Below are positions 1-9,828 of a stretch of 64,000 bases of DNA, in pieces. Position numbers and translations under genes: made by a program. The notes beneath the pieces were generated by a model, which saw only the letters and a program-made list of their open reading frames with translations, made no database searches and was not told the DNA's origin. The DNA comes from Dillenia suffruticosa (Eukaryota > Streptophyta > Magnoliopsida > Dilleniales > Dilleniaceae), in the NCBI GenBank assembly GCA_033439265.1, contig JAVTVX010000002.1:13622174-13686173 (forward strand). The letters are read 5' to 3'. Position 1 is the stretch's first letter. Every line of letters begins with the position of its first letter.

Positions 1-1574
1 GCTCCTTTCGGAGTCTAACGGGGAACACTCCATGCACATGAGGGTTCGATGTTTTTGTTGGGAGTTAAATCTCGGTGATATTTAAAGGTACTCAATTTCA
101 CATTTAGTTGAGTTAATTCACGTCAGTTAATTTGATTGTTGATTGCTGATGTATTTACGTATTTCTTTTCAAATACATGGAACTAGTCTAACAATTCTAA
201 ACCCTAAATTCTAAATCCTATCAAGTCACTTAATTATACCAATCTTGAACTTCAAGTTCCAATGAATACCGGGCACATCACCTTATTTATCAAACACAAC
301 TTAAAACTTTGCATCACGCGCAAGCACGGTGCACTCCTCATAGTCCAAAAAATGAAGTCCAGTAGATGACCACAAGAAACACCAAACCCCAAAACGGGCA
401 CCGACTAATTTTTTTTTTTTTTTAATTTTTTTATTTTATACCATAACTTGGTTATCAACCCAATATTCTGAATTTCGTCCCAAAACGGACATCGACTATA
501 TACAACAACAAAGGCCACACAACAACAAAGGTCCATATGGTGCAACAGGCAGAACAAAACAAAGACTATATACAACAACAAAGGCCCATATGGTGCAACA
601 AGCAGAACAAAACAAAGCCCAAGAAGGATAAAATGTTATAAATATCATATTGGATTTACAAAAAGTCATAAATAATATTTAAATTTAGCGGGCTCACTCA
701 TCAAATAGATCAATCATTTGGATTAAATTTTTTTGTTAGATTTGAGTCTATCATGTTAGTGCATAACAAATTGGTATCGGTTAGTCCTATATAGAAATTG
801 GCTATATAGAAGAGGATTACTCGATACTTGATAAGGTTCATAGTGAGAATCCTTCATAGAAGAAAAAGGCTATCCGAAAACCTCTCTCATCTAATATATC
901 GATTTTTTGGAGTGAGTTCTTCCAATGTAAACGAAAATTTGGTAATGAAAAAGATGCGGAGGAAAAGTAAAAGTAAATGTAGAATATAATCCCTACTCCC
1001 TCTTAAAAAATCGTTTCTATCCCAAAGTGGACGGAAACGAAAGGAAATAAAATTTTTGAACAAATTTATCCATATCATTTTTTAATATAATATTTAAGAA
1101 ATTGTCTATTTTTTTATTTCAATTTCATTTAATATAAAGTAATAAAATTTAATTTCTTTTACCAATTTTATTGGACAAATTATTTTTTTTTTAATTTTAC
1201 TTTTTTACTTTTTTTTACATTAATATTCTAATTTTATTTAATATAAAATAATAATGAAAATAATTTATAAAAAATAAAATATATTAAATAACTATTTGTT
1301 AGGAAAAAAAAATTATATTTTTAGAAAAAACTTTAAATTAAAAAAAAATAAAAAAATTACAATATTAAAAATATTATTTTACAATGATATAATAATAAAT
1401 AAGGTGATATTTTCTTTCATTTTTTATTCCAGCCAAATAAAATAAAATATATCACTCATTTCCTTCCTTCCAACCCTACCAAACATAAATGAATAAAATG
1501 TATTTATTTCGATCGGTTGAAATAAACCCCCCCTGTCCTCTCCCCTCCACAAACCAAACTTACCCTAACTGTCT
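1..1574. other. AT-rich intergenic DNA with a decayed unit tail
   Basis: No gene is supported here. Bases about 340-620 resemble the 3' modules of the tandem units (28900-29020 and 40870-41040): they share the 'ccacaagaaacacc', 'gggcacc.actaa' and 'caaaacaaagccc' phrases in the same order. This suggests the tail of an older unit further left. Two short near-identical phrases inside it (about 500-620, 'aacaacaaaggcc.atatggtgcaaca') form a small direct repeat. Bases 620-1480 are very AT-rich with long A and T runs and no recognisable element ends. Confidence 0.5.
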
Positions 1575-2527
1575 CAAACTGGGGGCTTCAAACCAGTTCC
1601 TAAAGGAGATGCCAACTATTAAAGAAGAAACAAGGACCGCAGCCAAAATCTGGCAACACCCGGCCGACCAGGACTAAGCACTGATCGAAAATTTCCCCGT
1701 ACCACTGCTCATAAGACGCAAACTTTTCAACCGGTAAGGATAAACCCAACTAACAGGACTCGACCATCACCAATTTAGACCCAAAATGTAAGATGGCTCC
1801 AAACTTCCTTATATCGGATCTACAAACTCCAACCCGAACCTTAAACTACCACCACAAATTCACGACCCTTTGCTTCTCTTATTTCGTCGGTATCATCTAA
1901 GTACGATTGATAGTGGTAATTTTTATGTGATTACCTTACTTTATGTATTTTTTATGATATTAAAATTCTCTATTATTTTTTAAAACTTTTGGGGGGGGGG
2001 GGGCGGGGGAATGATTTAGGTTTAAAAAAGTATTTTTCGTATAAAACATTTTTGGTGAAGTTGACAAACAGTGCTTCTATAAAGACTTTTGTTACTATTG
2101 ATTGTCACAATTTCATAATAATAATAATAATAATAATAATATAATTCCCCTCTAATATTTCTTTATTACGCCAAGAGTGGACTTTGTTTTAGTTTGCTCT
2201 ATTTACGATCTCAGTGAATAGCTATTCATAGAGGAAAAAGAGGAAGTCAATCCAATTAGAATTTAGCTTCATAAAATAGTAATTCAGAAAATGCTTATAT
2301 ACACCGGCAATATTCTTGTTTGAATACCAACTATTAATATAGTTGGTAAGAACGAACCTTCAATCCACCCAGCAAGGGAAAGGAACCTTCCATCCATCTT
2401 GGTTGACATGTTCGTCTATAGATTAATCTTTTCAATATGTAACATTCAACGAAAATTCTTTTTTCTCATTATTTTTTTTTTAAGTTTTGGTAAACGAATG
2501 GTTGAAATTGTTTGCCAAGTGAGAATT
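1575..2527. repeat. 5' module of tandem unit A
   Basis: This non-coding block recurs upstream of the subtilase in unit B, where it is partly doubled (34150-34410 and 34405-35700). Shared landmarks in order are 'ggggcttcaa.c.ggttcc', 'gatcgaaaatttcccc', 'aagacgcaaac', a G-run, 'aatgatttagg', a TAA microsatellite and 'cgccaagagtggac'. The copies are clearly diverged, so this is an old duplication. A related 3' fragment abuts the LINE at 41080-41150. No gene is visible. Confidence 0.7.
1991..2009 (+). repeat. Poly-G tract (G13-C-G5)
   Basis: A run of 13 G, one C and five G stands out in AT-rich DNA. The homologous position in unit B (34231-34249) is G5-A-G13, so the G-rich character is kept although the exact run differs. 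Such tracts can form G-quadruplexes. No function is shown by the sequence. Confidence 0.8.
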
Positions 2528-2920
2528 GGATGAATTTATCAAATAAATACAAAAATAAATGACATAATTTATTTTTTTATTTTTTTAGTAAATCCATATT
2601 TTGACAAATCCAATTTGAAAGCTATCAAGTCCATTTCTTTGTATAAATTATTTTTTTTATAAACTATTGGTATATAATAATCACGTTGGTTTCAATTAAA
2701 CTCGGTTCGAATCGGATTGGACTTTTAAAAAGTAAAATTCTTTCCACATTTATTTTCATTATATATAAGATTAAAATTTAAAATTTTATTTAAATAATAA
2801 AAATATTTAAATATTAAATCAACAAGATATTGATCGGTAGAACTCATGATTTATTAAAAAGAAGAAATGTGAGAGGGAGACATCTGATTGATGAAAGTTT
2901 GAGCTTTTATGAATTTATAA
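2528..2920. repeat. Unit-A P450 upstream flank, diverged copy
   Basis: This AT-rich stretch is homologous to 46901-47308 and 58862-59269, the flanks upstream of the P450 in units C and D. It starts with the same 'ggatgaattt' phrase and ends with 'gaatttataa'. By eye roughly one base in ten differs, with several small indels. The contrast with the near-perfect match that begins at 2924 marks a sharp junction. It carries no P450 TATA box or start codon, because that region is deleted in unit A. Confidence 0.75.
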
Positions 2921-2923
2921 ATA

Positions 2924-3345
2924 GTGGCTCAACATGGCCTCCTCAGCAAGAAGAGGCTCCCCCCGGGTCCAATCGGGCTTCCGATCATGGGGAGATCTCA
3001 TCACCATAGGTGATGGGCCCCACGAGTCCTTAGCCAAGCTGGCCAAAATCCATGGTCCATTAATGACAGTCAAATTGGGGTTTACAACCACCGTTGTTGC
3101 CTCCTCGACGGAAATGGCCAAAGAAATACTTCAAAATAACGATCAAGACTTCATAGGAAGGACTGTGCCGGATGAAGTCACGGCTGAAAATGGGTATGAT
3201 ATGTCCATGGCTGGGTTACCCGGTGGCCCGAAATGGAGGAATCTTAGAGTGCTTTGCACTAGCCAAGTTTTCACAACTCAAAAGATTTGATGCTTTGCAA
3301 AGTTTAAGCCATCAAATGGTGGAATGTGACTGATGCCGGTAAATA
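2924..3345 (+). pseudogene. CYP76-like cytochrome P450 fragment, promoterless copy (unit A)
   Basis: This is the N-terminal part of a plant microsomal P450, a haem mono-oxygenase normally of about 500 residues. What remains covers the proline-rich hinge (LPPGPIGLP), the 'SLAKLAKIHGPLM' region and a 'GPKWRNLRVLC' segment, which resemble the CYP76 family. The helix I oxygen-binding motif, ExxR and the Cys haem ligand are absent. Two one-base frame changes break it, near 2992 and near 3285. The reading frame from the ATG at 2934 is internal to the old protein and out of frame with the hinge. Relative to unit C, 621 bp holding the promoter and membrane anchor are missing just upstream. It is very probably non-functional. 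Confidence 0.85.
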
Positions 3346-4266
3346 TGGAGAGTAATTATAAGATTTGTTTAATATTTAAAGAAATCTTGGAATTTATTTT
3401 TAATATTATTTCTCTATTTTTTTAAAACTTTAATTTTATATTTTTATATTTTATAATTAATTAATTAATTTATATATTTATGTATTTTTCTTTATGTTTT
3501 AAATGACTTATCTCGGTATTTAGAATTAAAACTTAACTTGTCGTGATCGTTGTATATACGATTACATGGTTTTCCTCGCAGAGGATCCAAATTTCAATAC
3601 ATGATCGCAACAAACAATGTCTTTTTACCTGCTCATTGAAAAGTCCAAAAAGGTGTTTGATTGCAATTATGGGAATCCCATGATCATAATGAGGAAAATG
3701 TCAAGCTATAAAAGTTAGGAAATAAATAAAACTTTTAAAAAACCATTATTAACGGTTTTCCATTCAAAAATGTATTTAATTTAAATTAAAACGAAGCAAA
3801 ATGCATTAACAAAAAATTACACTGCAACAGTATATAATATATTGGAGTCACACTTTGTCATAAGATTATGTCATCCCCATGCGATGCTTATACCCCCCCG
3901 ACACTGTGGCTATAACGTCTATTTACCATTAATCTCTCTCTATCCTTAACCACCATTCCTTAAAATATCTTTAAAAAAAAAAAGAGAAAAAAATACGAAA
4001 GTTCAATTCACATTTAAAAATTATTAAGTTCTTAATTGAATAAAACATGAAAAAGAAATTATATTTCGTGACAGTTGCTAGAGGTTAAAATATTCCTATC
4101 ACAATAAGACTATATATCTCATTATTTAATTATGCATGAAGACCATATATATATATATATGAATATCTCATTATTTAATATTAGTGAATTTAAATTAGAC
4201 ACGCGATCTTCCCTGCTGTTATAGCATAAAATCACAAATTATTGCATCCAACAGAAAATGGCCATC
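3346..4266. other. Intergenic spacer between P450 fragment and subtilase 3' end (unit A)
   Basis: AT-rich DNA with no reading frame of interest. It sits between convergent genes, so it should hold the 3' ends of both. It matches the equivalent spacers in units C and D (48352-49272 and 60313-61233) with a constant offset, and unit B from 36487. A short C-run at about 3893-3899 and an AT microsatellite at about 4146-4161 are shared by all copies. Confidence 0.7.
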
Positions 4267-6168
4267 TCATTTGAACAAAATAGCTATTGGACTCCTAACA
4301 ACATGCTCGTCCGAGACCCACGTCAGAGCTCCTTGGGCAATTGGCGTGCTTATGTTGCGAGAACCTGCAGTAGTAAATGTCACTGAATATGTCAACTTTT
4401 GATTCTTCTCTGAAAAGTTGAGCTTTGTAGGTTTGACTGTCACTTTGACTCCTTCTGGTGCTGTAATTTCAGAAGTATACGAAGAACTAGCCGCTCCAAC
4501 ATTGGTAACTGTCCTTGTATAAGTCAGGCTATCAGACTCGAGAATAACTGAAAATGAAGGATAATTTAGTTCTGCCTCCTGAATAACTGATTCCTCTGAG
4601 CAACTGACTTGCCTGTTTGCTATGACTTCGACTTGAGAATCGGTGTAACCCAAACCACATAGGTACGGAATATAGTCATCTGCTTTGAGGTCATAAACAA
4701 GGCCTGGATCACTAGCTGCTGATGGATTTACTTGTCCTGCTCCGGTTGCAAAGACATTTGCCGGTTGGAGATCCGTATCCGTAATAGGCTTGCCTGCAAG
4801 GTTATTTGGATTGGCGGAGGTTATTATGGCAGATTTAATTGCTGCAGGAGACCAGTCAGGGTGAGCGGCTTTCAACAAAGCAGCGATACCACTAAGATGA
4901 GGGCAGGCCATTGATGTGCCAGAAAGGAATTCGAAATTCCTACTTGAATTAGCACTATCAGAAGGAAATGCAGCTAGAATATCCACTCCCGGGCCAAGAA
5001 TGTCAGGTTTCAGAATACCAGGACTTGCCTGGCTTGGGCCTCTGGAAGAGAACCGTGCAACCATTGGATCTATTTGATCTTCATTGACAACATATTCTTC
5101 CCCATTTCCAAGTTGCGTAGTCCTCGGTATCCTTCTGTCAATGGTACTTGCTCCAACAGTAAGTATCCATGGGGCCTCATTAGACAAAGTTCCTTCAACA
5201 GGAGAAAAACCCTCGCCGGAATTCCCTGCCGCGCAGCTAACAAATATTCCCTTTTTAATTGCACTGTATGCACCTATGGCAATCCCATCAGCGTAGAAAG
5301 GAATTGAAAGCCCCCCAAGGGAAAGAGAGAGCACATCGACACCATCCTCAATTGCAGCGTCCATCCCCGCTAATATAGCACTACTAGGGCAGCCCCCACT
5401 GCCACATATTTTGTAAATTGCAAGGTGAGCTAAAGGTGCCAACCCTGAGGCTGTGCCCTTAGCCAATCCATTTTTGTTAGCACCCTCTACAAAGTTTCCA
5501 GCAGCTGTGCTTGATGTGTGAGTGCCGTGCCCATCCGTATCTATCGGTGACTCACCGCTCAAAAAGTTTCTTGCACCTATGAGCTTATTGTTGCACACTG
5601 TCCCATTAAATTCACACTTGCCTTTCCACTTAGCTGGAGGAGGAGGAATTCCTTCATCACTAAAGGACAGGTGTGCTGGAAAAATGCCCGTGTCCAAGAC
5701 TCCAACAATAATGCCTTTTCCAAAGTTGGAAGCTTTCCAAAACCCGCTCTGCGGATTCAACCCCAAGAAGCTAGGGGTTCGAGTTGTAAGCAATGGCAAT
5801 AACTTTTCTGGACTTGAAAACACAAACCCTTCCTTCTGTTCCATTGCTTTTGCTTCCTCCGCAGTCAACTTGGCTGCAAACCCAGTCATAACATGGTTGT
5901 AAAAGTAAACCATCCGTGATTCTGGTTTTGAACTCTTGATGGAAGCCGGCAAAAATGACTTGTAAAAGCTGTCTAGGTCCTTGTACGGAGTTAAGCTTCT
6001 GTTGTCTGGCAGCCTTACATGGACAATGTATGTTTGCAATATATTCAGCTCAGTATCGGCATCAGGAGGTGCAAAGTGTTGCACCCGAGCAAATGCCGGA
6101 AGAAAACTTGACAAGAAAGCTATAGAGAGTAGGGCAATTTTTATGTTTGATATCATCATGCACCTCAT
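4267..6168 (-). CDS. Subtilisin-like serine protease lacking the PA domain (copy 1)
   Basis: Predicted secreted S8 endopeptidase of 633 residues in one exon. A signal peptide (about 1-28, hydrophobic core [17 protein letters not shown]) precedes an I9 propeptide (about 45-130). The catalytic domain shows Asp159 (VGVLDTG), His214 (DGHGTHT), oxyanion Asn316 (CAAGNSG) and Ser419 ([10 protein letters not shown]). An Fn3-like tail runs from about 534 (LNYPSF) to the end. Plant subtilases are usually about 740-780 residues with a PA domain between Asn and Ser. Here only about 30 residues separate TVGAS (337-341) from FSSRGP (373-378), so that domain is absent. The start is the first ATG before the signal peptide; a second at residue 5 is possible. 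The protein differs from the other copies at 37 sites and two indels, all within about the first 435 residues. The last 198 residues are identical. The substrate is unknown. Confidence 0.93.
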   Translation of the reverse strand: MRCMMISNIKIALLSIAFLSSFLPAFARVQHFAPPDADTELNILQTYIVHVRLPDNRSLTPYKDLDSFYKSFLPASIKSSKPESRMVYFYNHVMTGFAAKLTAEEAKAMEQKEGFVFSSPEKLLPLLTTRTPSFLGLNPQSGFWKASNFGKGIIVGVLDTGIFPAHLSFSDEGIPPPPAKWKGKCEFNGTVCNNKLIGARNFLSGESPIDTDGHGTHTSSTAAGNFVEGANKNGLAKGTASGLAPLAHLAIYKICGSGGCPSSAILAGMDAAIEDGVDVLSLSLGGLSIPFYADGIAIGAYSAIKKGIFVSCAAGNSGEGFSPVEGTLSNEAPWILTVGASTIDRRIPRTTQLGNGEEYVVNEDQIDPMVARFSSRGPSQASPGILKPDILGPGVDILAAFPSDSANSSRNFEFLSGTSMACPHLSGIAALLKAAHPDWSPAAIKSAIITSANPNNLAGKPITDTDLQPANVFATGAGQVNPSAASDPGLVYDLKADDYIPYLCGLGYTDSQVEVIANRQVSCSEESVIQEAELNYPSFSVILESDSLTYTRTVTNVGAASSSYTSEITAPEGVKVTVKPTKLNFSEKNQKLTYSVTFTTAGSRNISTPIAQGALTWVSDEHVVRSPIAILFK

Positions 6169-6270
6169 GTTCTCTAATGAAAGAGAGCTAAAGAAAAGCA
6201 GATGTTGTGAAGCGTAAGTGTCGAGAGAAGTGATGTATTATTCAGTATAACTTAAGCTTTAGAGTGGAGC

Positions 6271-6294
6271 TATATATATATATATATATATATA
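6271..6294 (-). promoter_or_regulatory. Probable TATA region of subtilase copy 1
   Basis: A (TA)12 tract lies about 100 bp upstream of the subtilase start codon, read on the minus strand. That fits a TATA box with a transcription start near 6240 and a 5' UTR of about 70 bases. In the other three copies the same site is a shorter interrupted tract (for example 39340-39360), so it is length-variable. The start site is inferred, not shown. Confidence 0.55.
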
Positions 6295-6499
6295 CACATG
6301 TATATTGCCGAACATATCATATATTTTGAAAATATTTAAAAAATATTATATATTAAAATTAAATTAATATATAGTGAATACTTTATTACCAAAATAATGA
6401 ATGTTAGGGTAATATTTTGAAAATATTATATTATCAATTATATGAATATCTCCCTCAAACTCAAGTACCTGGACTAGATACCAGCTTGAATTGGAAAAT

Positions 6500-6930
6500 A
6501 GAATCATGAAGTGTCCCGAAATATATAATAAAATATTTAGTACTAGAATATGATATAGTAATAGCATATTCAATAAGTTTTGTAATTGAATATTTGGTGA
6601 ATATATTATAGTATAAATAACAAAGAAATACCAGTCTACATCTAAATAGAATCATGAGAGTGTCCCAAAATATATAATAAAATCTTTAGTACTAGAATAT
6701 GGTATAGTAATAGCATATTCAATAAGCTTAGTAATTGAATATTTGGTGAATATATTATAGTATAGATAACAAAGAAATACAAGTCTACATCTAAATAGAA
6801 TCATGAAAGTGTCCCAAAATATTTAATAAAATATTTAATAATAGAATATATTATAGTAATAACATATTCGGTAAGCATAGTAATTGAATATTTGGTGAAT
6901 ATATTATGGTATAGATAACGAAAAATACCG
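6500..6930. repeat. Three tandem 148-bp repeats upstream of subtilase copy 1
   Basis: Three head-to-tail copies begin at 6500, 6648 and 6797, each with 'gaatcatga.agtgtccc.aaat' followed by 'agtaattgaatatttggtgaatatatta'. Periods are 148 and 149 bp. The copies differ from each other at scattered sites. Units B, C and D have a single copy (about 39560-39690, 51503-51633 and 63464-63594). The array therefore expanded, or the others contracted, only in unit A. It sits 330-760 bp upstream of the start codon. Confidence 0.85.
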
Positions 6931-7292
6931 AGAGGACATCCATGAAAATAAAGAATCTTTGGATATCAAACGATGTGCATATGTTAAACATAACATATAC
7001 ACATTAATGTCCTTTTGACCAATAGGTGTTGATGACAAATAAAAGGTTGTTTCTTTCGATAAAGAAATTAAAAAATATTGATTTATCCCAATTTAATGAT
7101 TATGAAATAACACATTTTTTTTTGGTAATCTTTTGATCCATTATTATCAATAATTTTTTCAATTAAGAACTTAATAATTTTTTCCTCCTTGTAACCTAAA
7201 AAATATATATCAATATGACCGGTAATAGTGGGCATTTGATTGCAAATAAAAGGTTGCGTTTGTACTCGAAATCAATAAATATTGATACACCA

Positions 7293-7485
7293 CGCCAACA
7301 AAGGTTGGCGCAGATAAATAAGGATCTGTCGCCCTTAAGTATGAAGAAGTTCGACTCCCTCCATGTGCATGGAAAAAACCTTTGCTGGGAGACCCGTCCG
7401 TGGACCCCACAACAGTCGATTTAGATTAGTCGGAGTAAAGTTTCGGATACTGGGTGGTGACCAGTAATGTCATGAGACCAAAAAA
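7293..7485 (+). mobile_element. tRNA-derived SINE with target-site duplication
   Basis: A 193-bp insertion is flanked by perfect 16-bp repeats 'aaatattgatacacca' (7277-7292 and 7486-7501). It has an A-rich 3' end at about 7480-7488. Near its 5' end is 'ttggcgcagataaataagg', resembling an RNA polymerase III box A, and about 40 bp later 'agttcgactcc', matching the box B consensus. Units B and C have the uninterrupted site (about 40142-40170: 'aaatattgatacac' then 'acacatattg'), which proves an insertion in unit A. It has no coding capacity. The family is not named here; it resembles short plant tRNA-headed SINEs. Confidence 0.85.
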
Positions 7486-7575
7486 AAATATTGATACACC
7501 ATACATATTGATTTTCCATACAAAATAGGCATACTGAGATGCTATTATTAAATTTTAAAATAGTAATAGTAATAT

Positions 7576-7673
7576 TGGTGTGTCGTCAAACAATCAAAAA
7601 TAAAATATCTATTTCACTAAAGACAAGTTTAGGGTGCGTAGGTATTTTATTTTTGTTTATTTGACAACACATT
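7576..7673. repeat. Two LTR end fragments, back to back
   Basis: Bases 7576 to about 7640 are the reverse complement of the last 65 bp of the LTR at 11161-12633. Bases about 7643-7673 are the final 31 bp of the same LTR in forward orientation, diverged, leading directly into the primer binding site. The pair makes an imperfect inverted repeat. It marks one breakpoint of an inversion or a nested insertion. Confidence 0.75.
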
Positions 7674-7676
7674 AAA

Positions 7677-7697
7677 TTTTGGCGTCGTTGCAGGGAC
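7677..7697 (+). other. Primer binding site region of the Athila-like element
   Basis: The phrase 'ttttggcgtcgttgcaggga' directly follows an LTR end. It closely resembles the conserved 'TTTTGGCGCCGTTGCCGGGG' phrase that follows the 5' LTR of many Athila-group and related plant Ty3/gypsy elements. This fixes the forward orientation of the internal region 7677-11160. Confidence 0.7.
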
Positions 7698-7916
7698 GGT
7701 GTTAAGTGATTTATTTCTTTTAAATTTTTTTTCTGTTGTTTTCAAGAGTAACCCTTTATAGGGAATTTACTGAAAGTTGTCAAGAGTTTAAAAGAGAAGG
7801 ACATCAACCACGAGGAAATGGCAACCTAAAGGACTTTAAGGGAGTTGTTATTTCCTGATTTTAATTAACATGTTTTTTGTAGTGATTTTTCTAATATTGA
7901 GATGTCCCGACAATTT

Positions 7917-8250
7917 TGAATGTGGCAAGATGTTCCAAAAAAGGTCAATGAGATAAGTGATTTTTCCCTGCGTCAAGAATTGAAAGAACTAACTTCTCTC
8001 ATGCATAATTTTATTGTAGGAAAAACACAACCGGTACAAAGTTGTGGAATTTGTTCAAAGATGGATCCTCCAACCGATAAGTGTCTCATTCTTTATGATG
8101 ATCCATATTCGAACCCCTACAACCCAAGATGAAGGGATCATCCAAATTTTAGTTATGAGAATCGACAGCAAGGGTTTTAACAACAATCTCGACCACAATT
8201 TCAACCGCATCAACCCTCTTCAAATCAAGGTATGTTTATAGAAGAAATTA
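7917..8250 (+). pseudogene. Gag remnant of the Athila-like element
   Basis: The best open stretch reads 'MWQDVPKKVNEISDF' then 'VQSCGICSKMDPPTDKC' and 'YDDPYSNPYNPR', continued past a stop by 'RDHPNFSYENRQQ'. This order is typical of the C-terminal gag region of plant Ty3/gypsy elements, with a zinc-knuckle-like CGICS...TDKC. Stops follow quickly and no protease, reverse transcriptase or integrase can be seen between here and 11160. The element is decayed or was non-autonomous. Confidence 0.75.
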
Positions 8251-9100
8251 TTAAAAGTTTGACTAACAGCACTCAATTTTTCAACAGGAAATCCAACGGT
8301 TACAACAAGAAAACTAGCGATTTCAATTATAGACAAGAACTAGCATCCAAAACTTGAAAAATCAGGTGTCGCAACTGACAACGACCATAAGTCGAATGGA
8401 GAAAAATAATGGAAAGCTAACCTCTCAAGTAGAGATCAACCTGAGAGAAAACGTAAGTGTTATGGTGGTCACGAATGAAAGGAAATTGTAGGACAACTCA
8501 TTGACAACTGAAGGAGATAAAGAGGCCGAACAAAACAAGGCATCAATATTGAATAAATCGGCCATGAAGGTAAGTGAGAAACCGAACAACTCAAATTTGA
8601 AACTAATTATCTCTCATCTTTTTCCAAGTAGGTTGGCATATTCTAAGAAATAAGATGTTAAGAAGGAGATGGATTTCATTGTTCATGACTCTTTTGTGCA
8701 AAATAAATTGGATTTTTGGTTTGAGGAGAATTTTACAAATAATTTTGCACAATAAGATAATTTTTTTCAAAACAAACTCTCATATCGAAAGCAATTTACA
8801 GTAAGCCAAATAGTCCTTAATTTCATTTCAAGATTGAAATTCTTGCCAGGCAAGTTGAAGTCAAAATGGACTGGACCGGTCTTTGAGCGAGGTTGAAGAG
8901 AGAAGATCATGTCGAGCCAAAAACACTAAATAAAGGCACTTGTTGGGAGGCAATCCAATATTTTCTTTATGGTTTATTTATTTTTATTTTTGTTTTTATT
9001 TATTTATTCCTATTTATGTTAGCTTGATTTATGCTTAATCCTTGATTTAGATTTGAAAAAAAAAAACAAAAAAAAAAGAAAAACAGAAGTAGTCGCTTGT

Positions 9101-9500
9101 TAGGGCGTGCCCACGCCACAACAAACTTTCATTTCTGTCCACAGCTTATACATGGATAGCCTTGCTCCTTGATTAGGGCGTGCCCACGCCCTAAACTAAG
9201 TTCATTTCTGAAAAAAAAAGGGATTCACGGATGGGCAGAAGCACTCTTCATTTAAGGTGTACTCAAGCTTGAAACACACTTCACTTTTGTAGAAAAAAAA
9301 AACACCAAAAATGCTCTTTGCTTAAGGCGTGCCCACGCCTTAAGTCAAATTCATTTCTAGCCCAAAAAAAAAAGAGAGAGAAAGAAACAATTGAACTTAA
9401 TTTCTCACATTTGTCTTTAATTTGTTTAGGGTTTCTCTCTCCATCATGAAGCCTCAATAATGGATCGAAATGCTTGATGATTACGGCGTGCCCACGTCAT
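9101..9500. repeat. Minisatellite with palindromic GGCGTGCCCACGCC core
   Basis: The 14-mer GGCGTGCCCACGCC occurs at 9104-9117, 9177-9190 and 9326-9339, with a one-base variant at 9485-9498. A decayed version sits near 9258. Most copies are followed by 'ttcatttct'. Spacing of the first four modules is about 70-75 bp. The core is an inverted repeat (GGCGTG/CCCACGCC). No function is known to me. Confidence 0.8.
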
Positions 9501-9760
9501 AGTTTTTTTTTCGATTTCATTGAAATTGTTCCTCCATTCCCCCATCCACCCTAAGGGAGTATTGTTCTCACATTCCTCTTTTATTTGTTTATTCTTTTTC
9601 TTTTATTTTGTTTTATTGATTTTATATATTTCTCTCTCTCTTAACTTGAACATAAATTGGGGACAATATATGATTTAGGTGTGGGGGGATGTTAGGTGTT
9701 TCTTTCTTTTATTTTAATTTTTTTGACACTATATTTATTTTCTTTGCTATATTAATTAAA

Positions 9761-9828
9761 AATGAAAAAAATGAAAAAAATGAAAAAAATGAAAAAAATG
9801 AAAAAAATGAAAAAAATGAAAAAAAATT
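9761..9828. repeat. (ATGAAAAA)n microsatellite
   Basis: About eight head-to-tail copies of the 8-mer ATGAAAAA lie within the retrotransposon internal region. It is simple sequence with no coding meaning. Confidence 0.9.

Noticed and set aside
1..60. Possible tRNA or SINE fragment around 'gagggttcgatg'
   Set aside because: Only one box B-like phrase is present, at the very edge of the window, and no other support is visible.
4732..6217. Plus-strand and second minus-strand open frames within the subtilase region (also in the other three copies)
   Set aside because: They are shadows of the subtilase gene with no independent motifs.
6500..6930. Possible CRISPR-like array
   Set aside because: The repeats are 148 bp, head to tail without spacers, in a plant genome.
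7293..7400. Possible tRNA gene, because of box A- and box B-like sequences
   Set aside because: No cloverleaf with anticodon arm can be drawn. The A-rich tail and target duplication identify a SINE.
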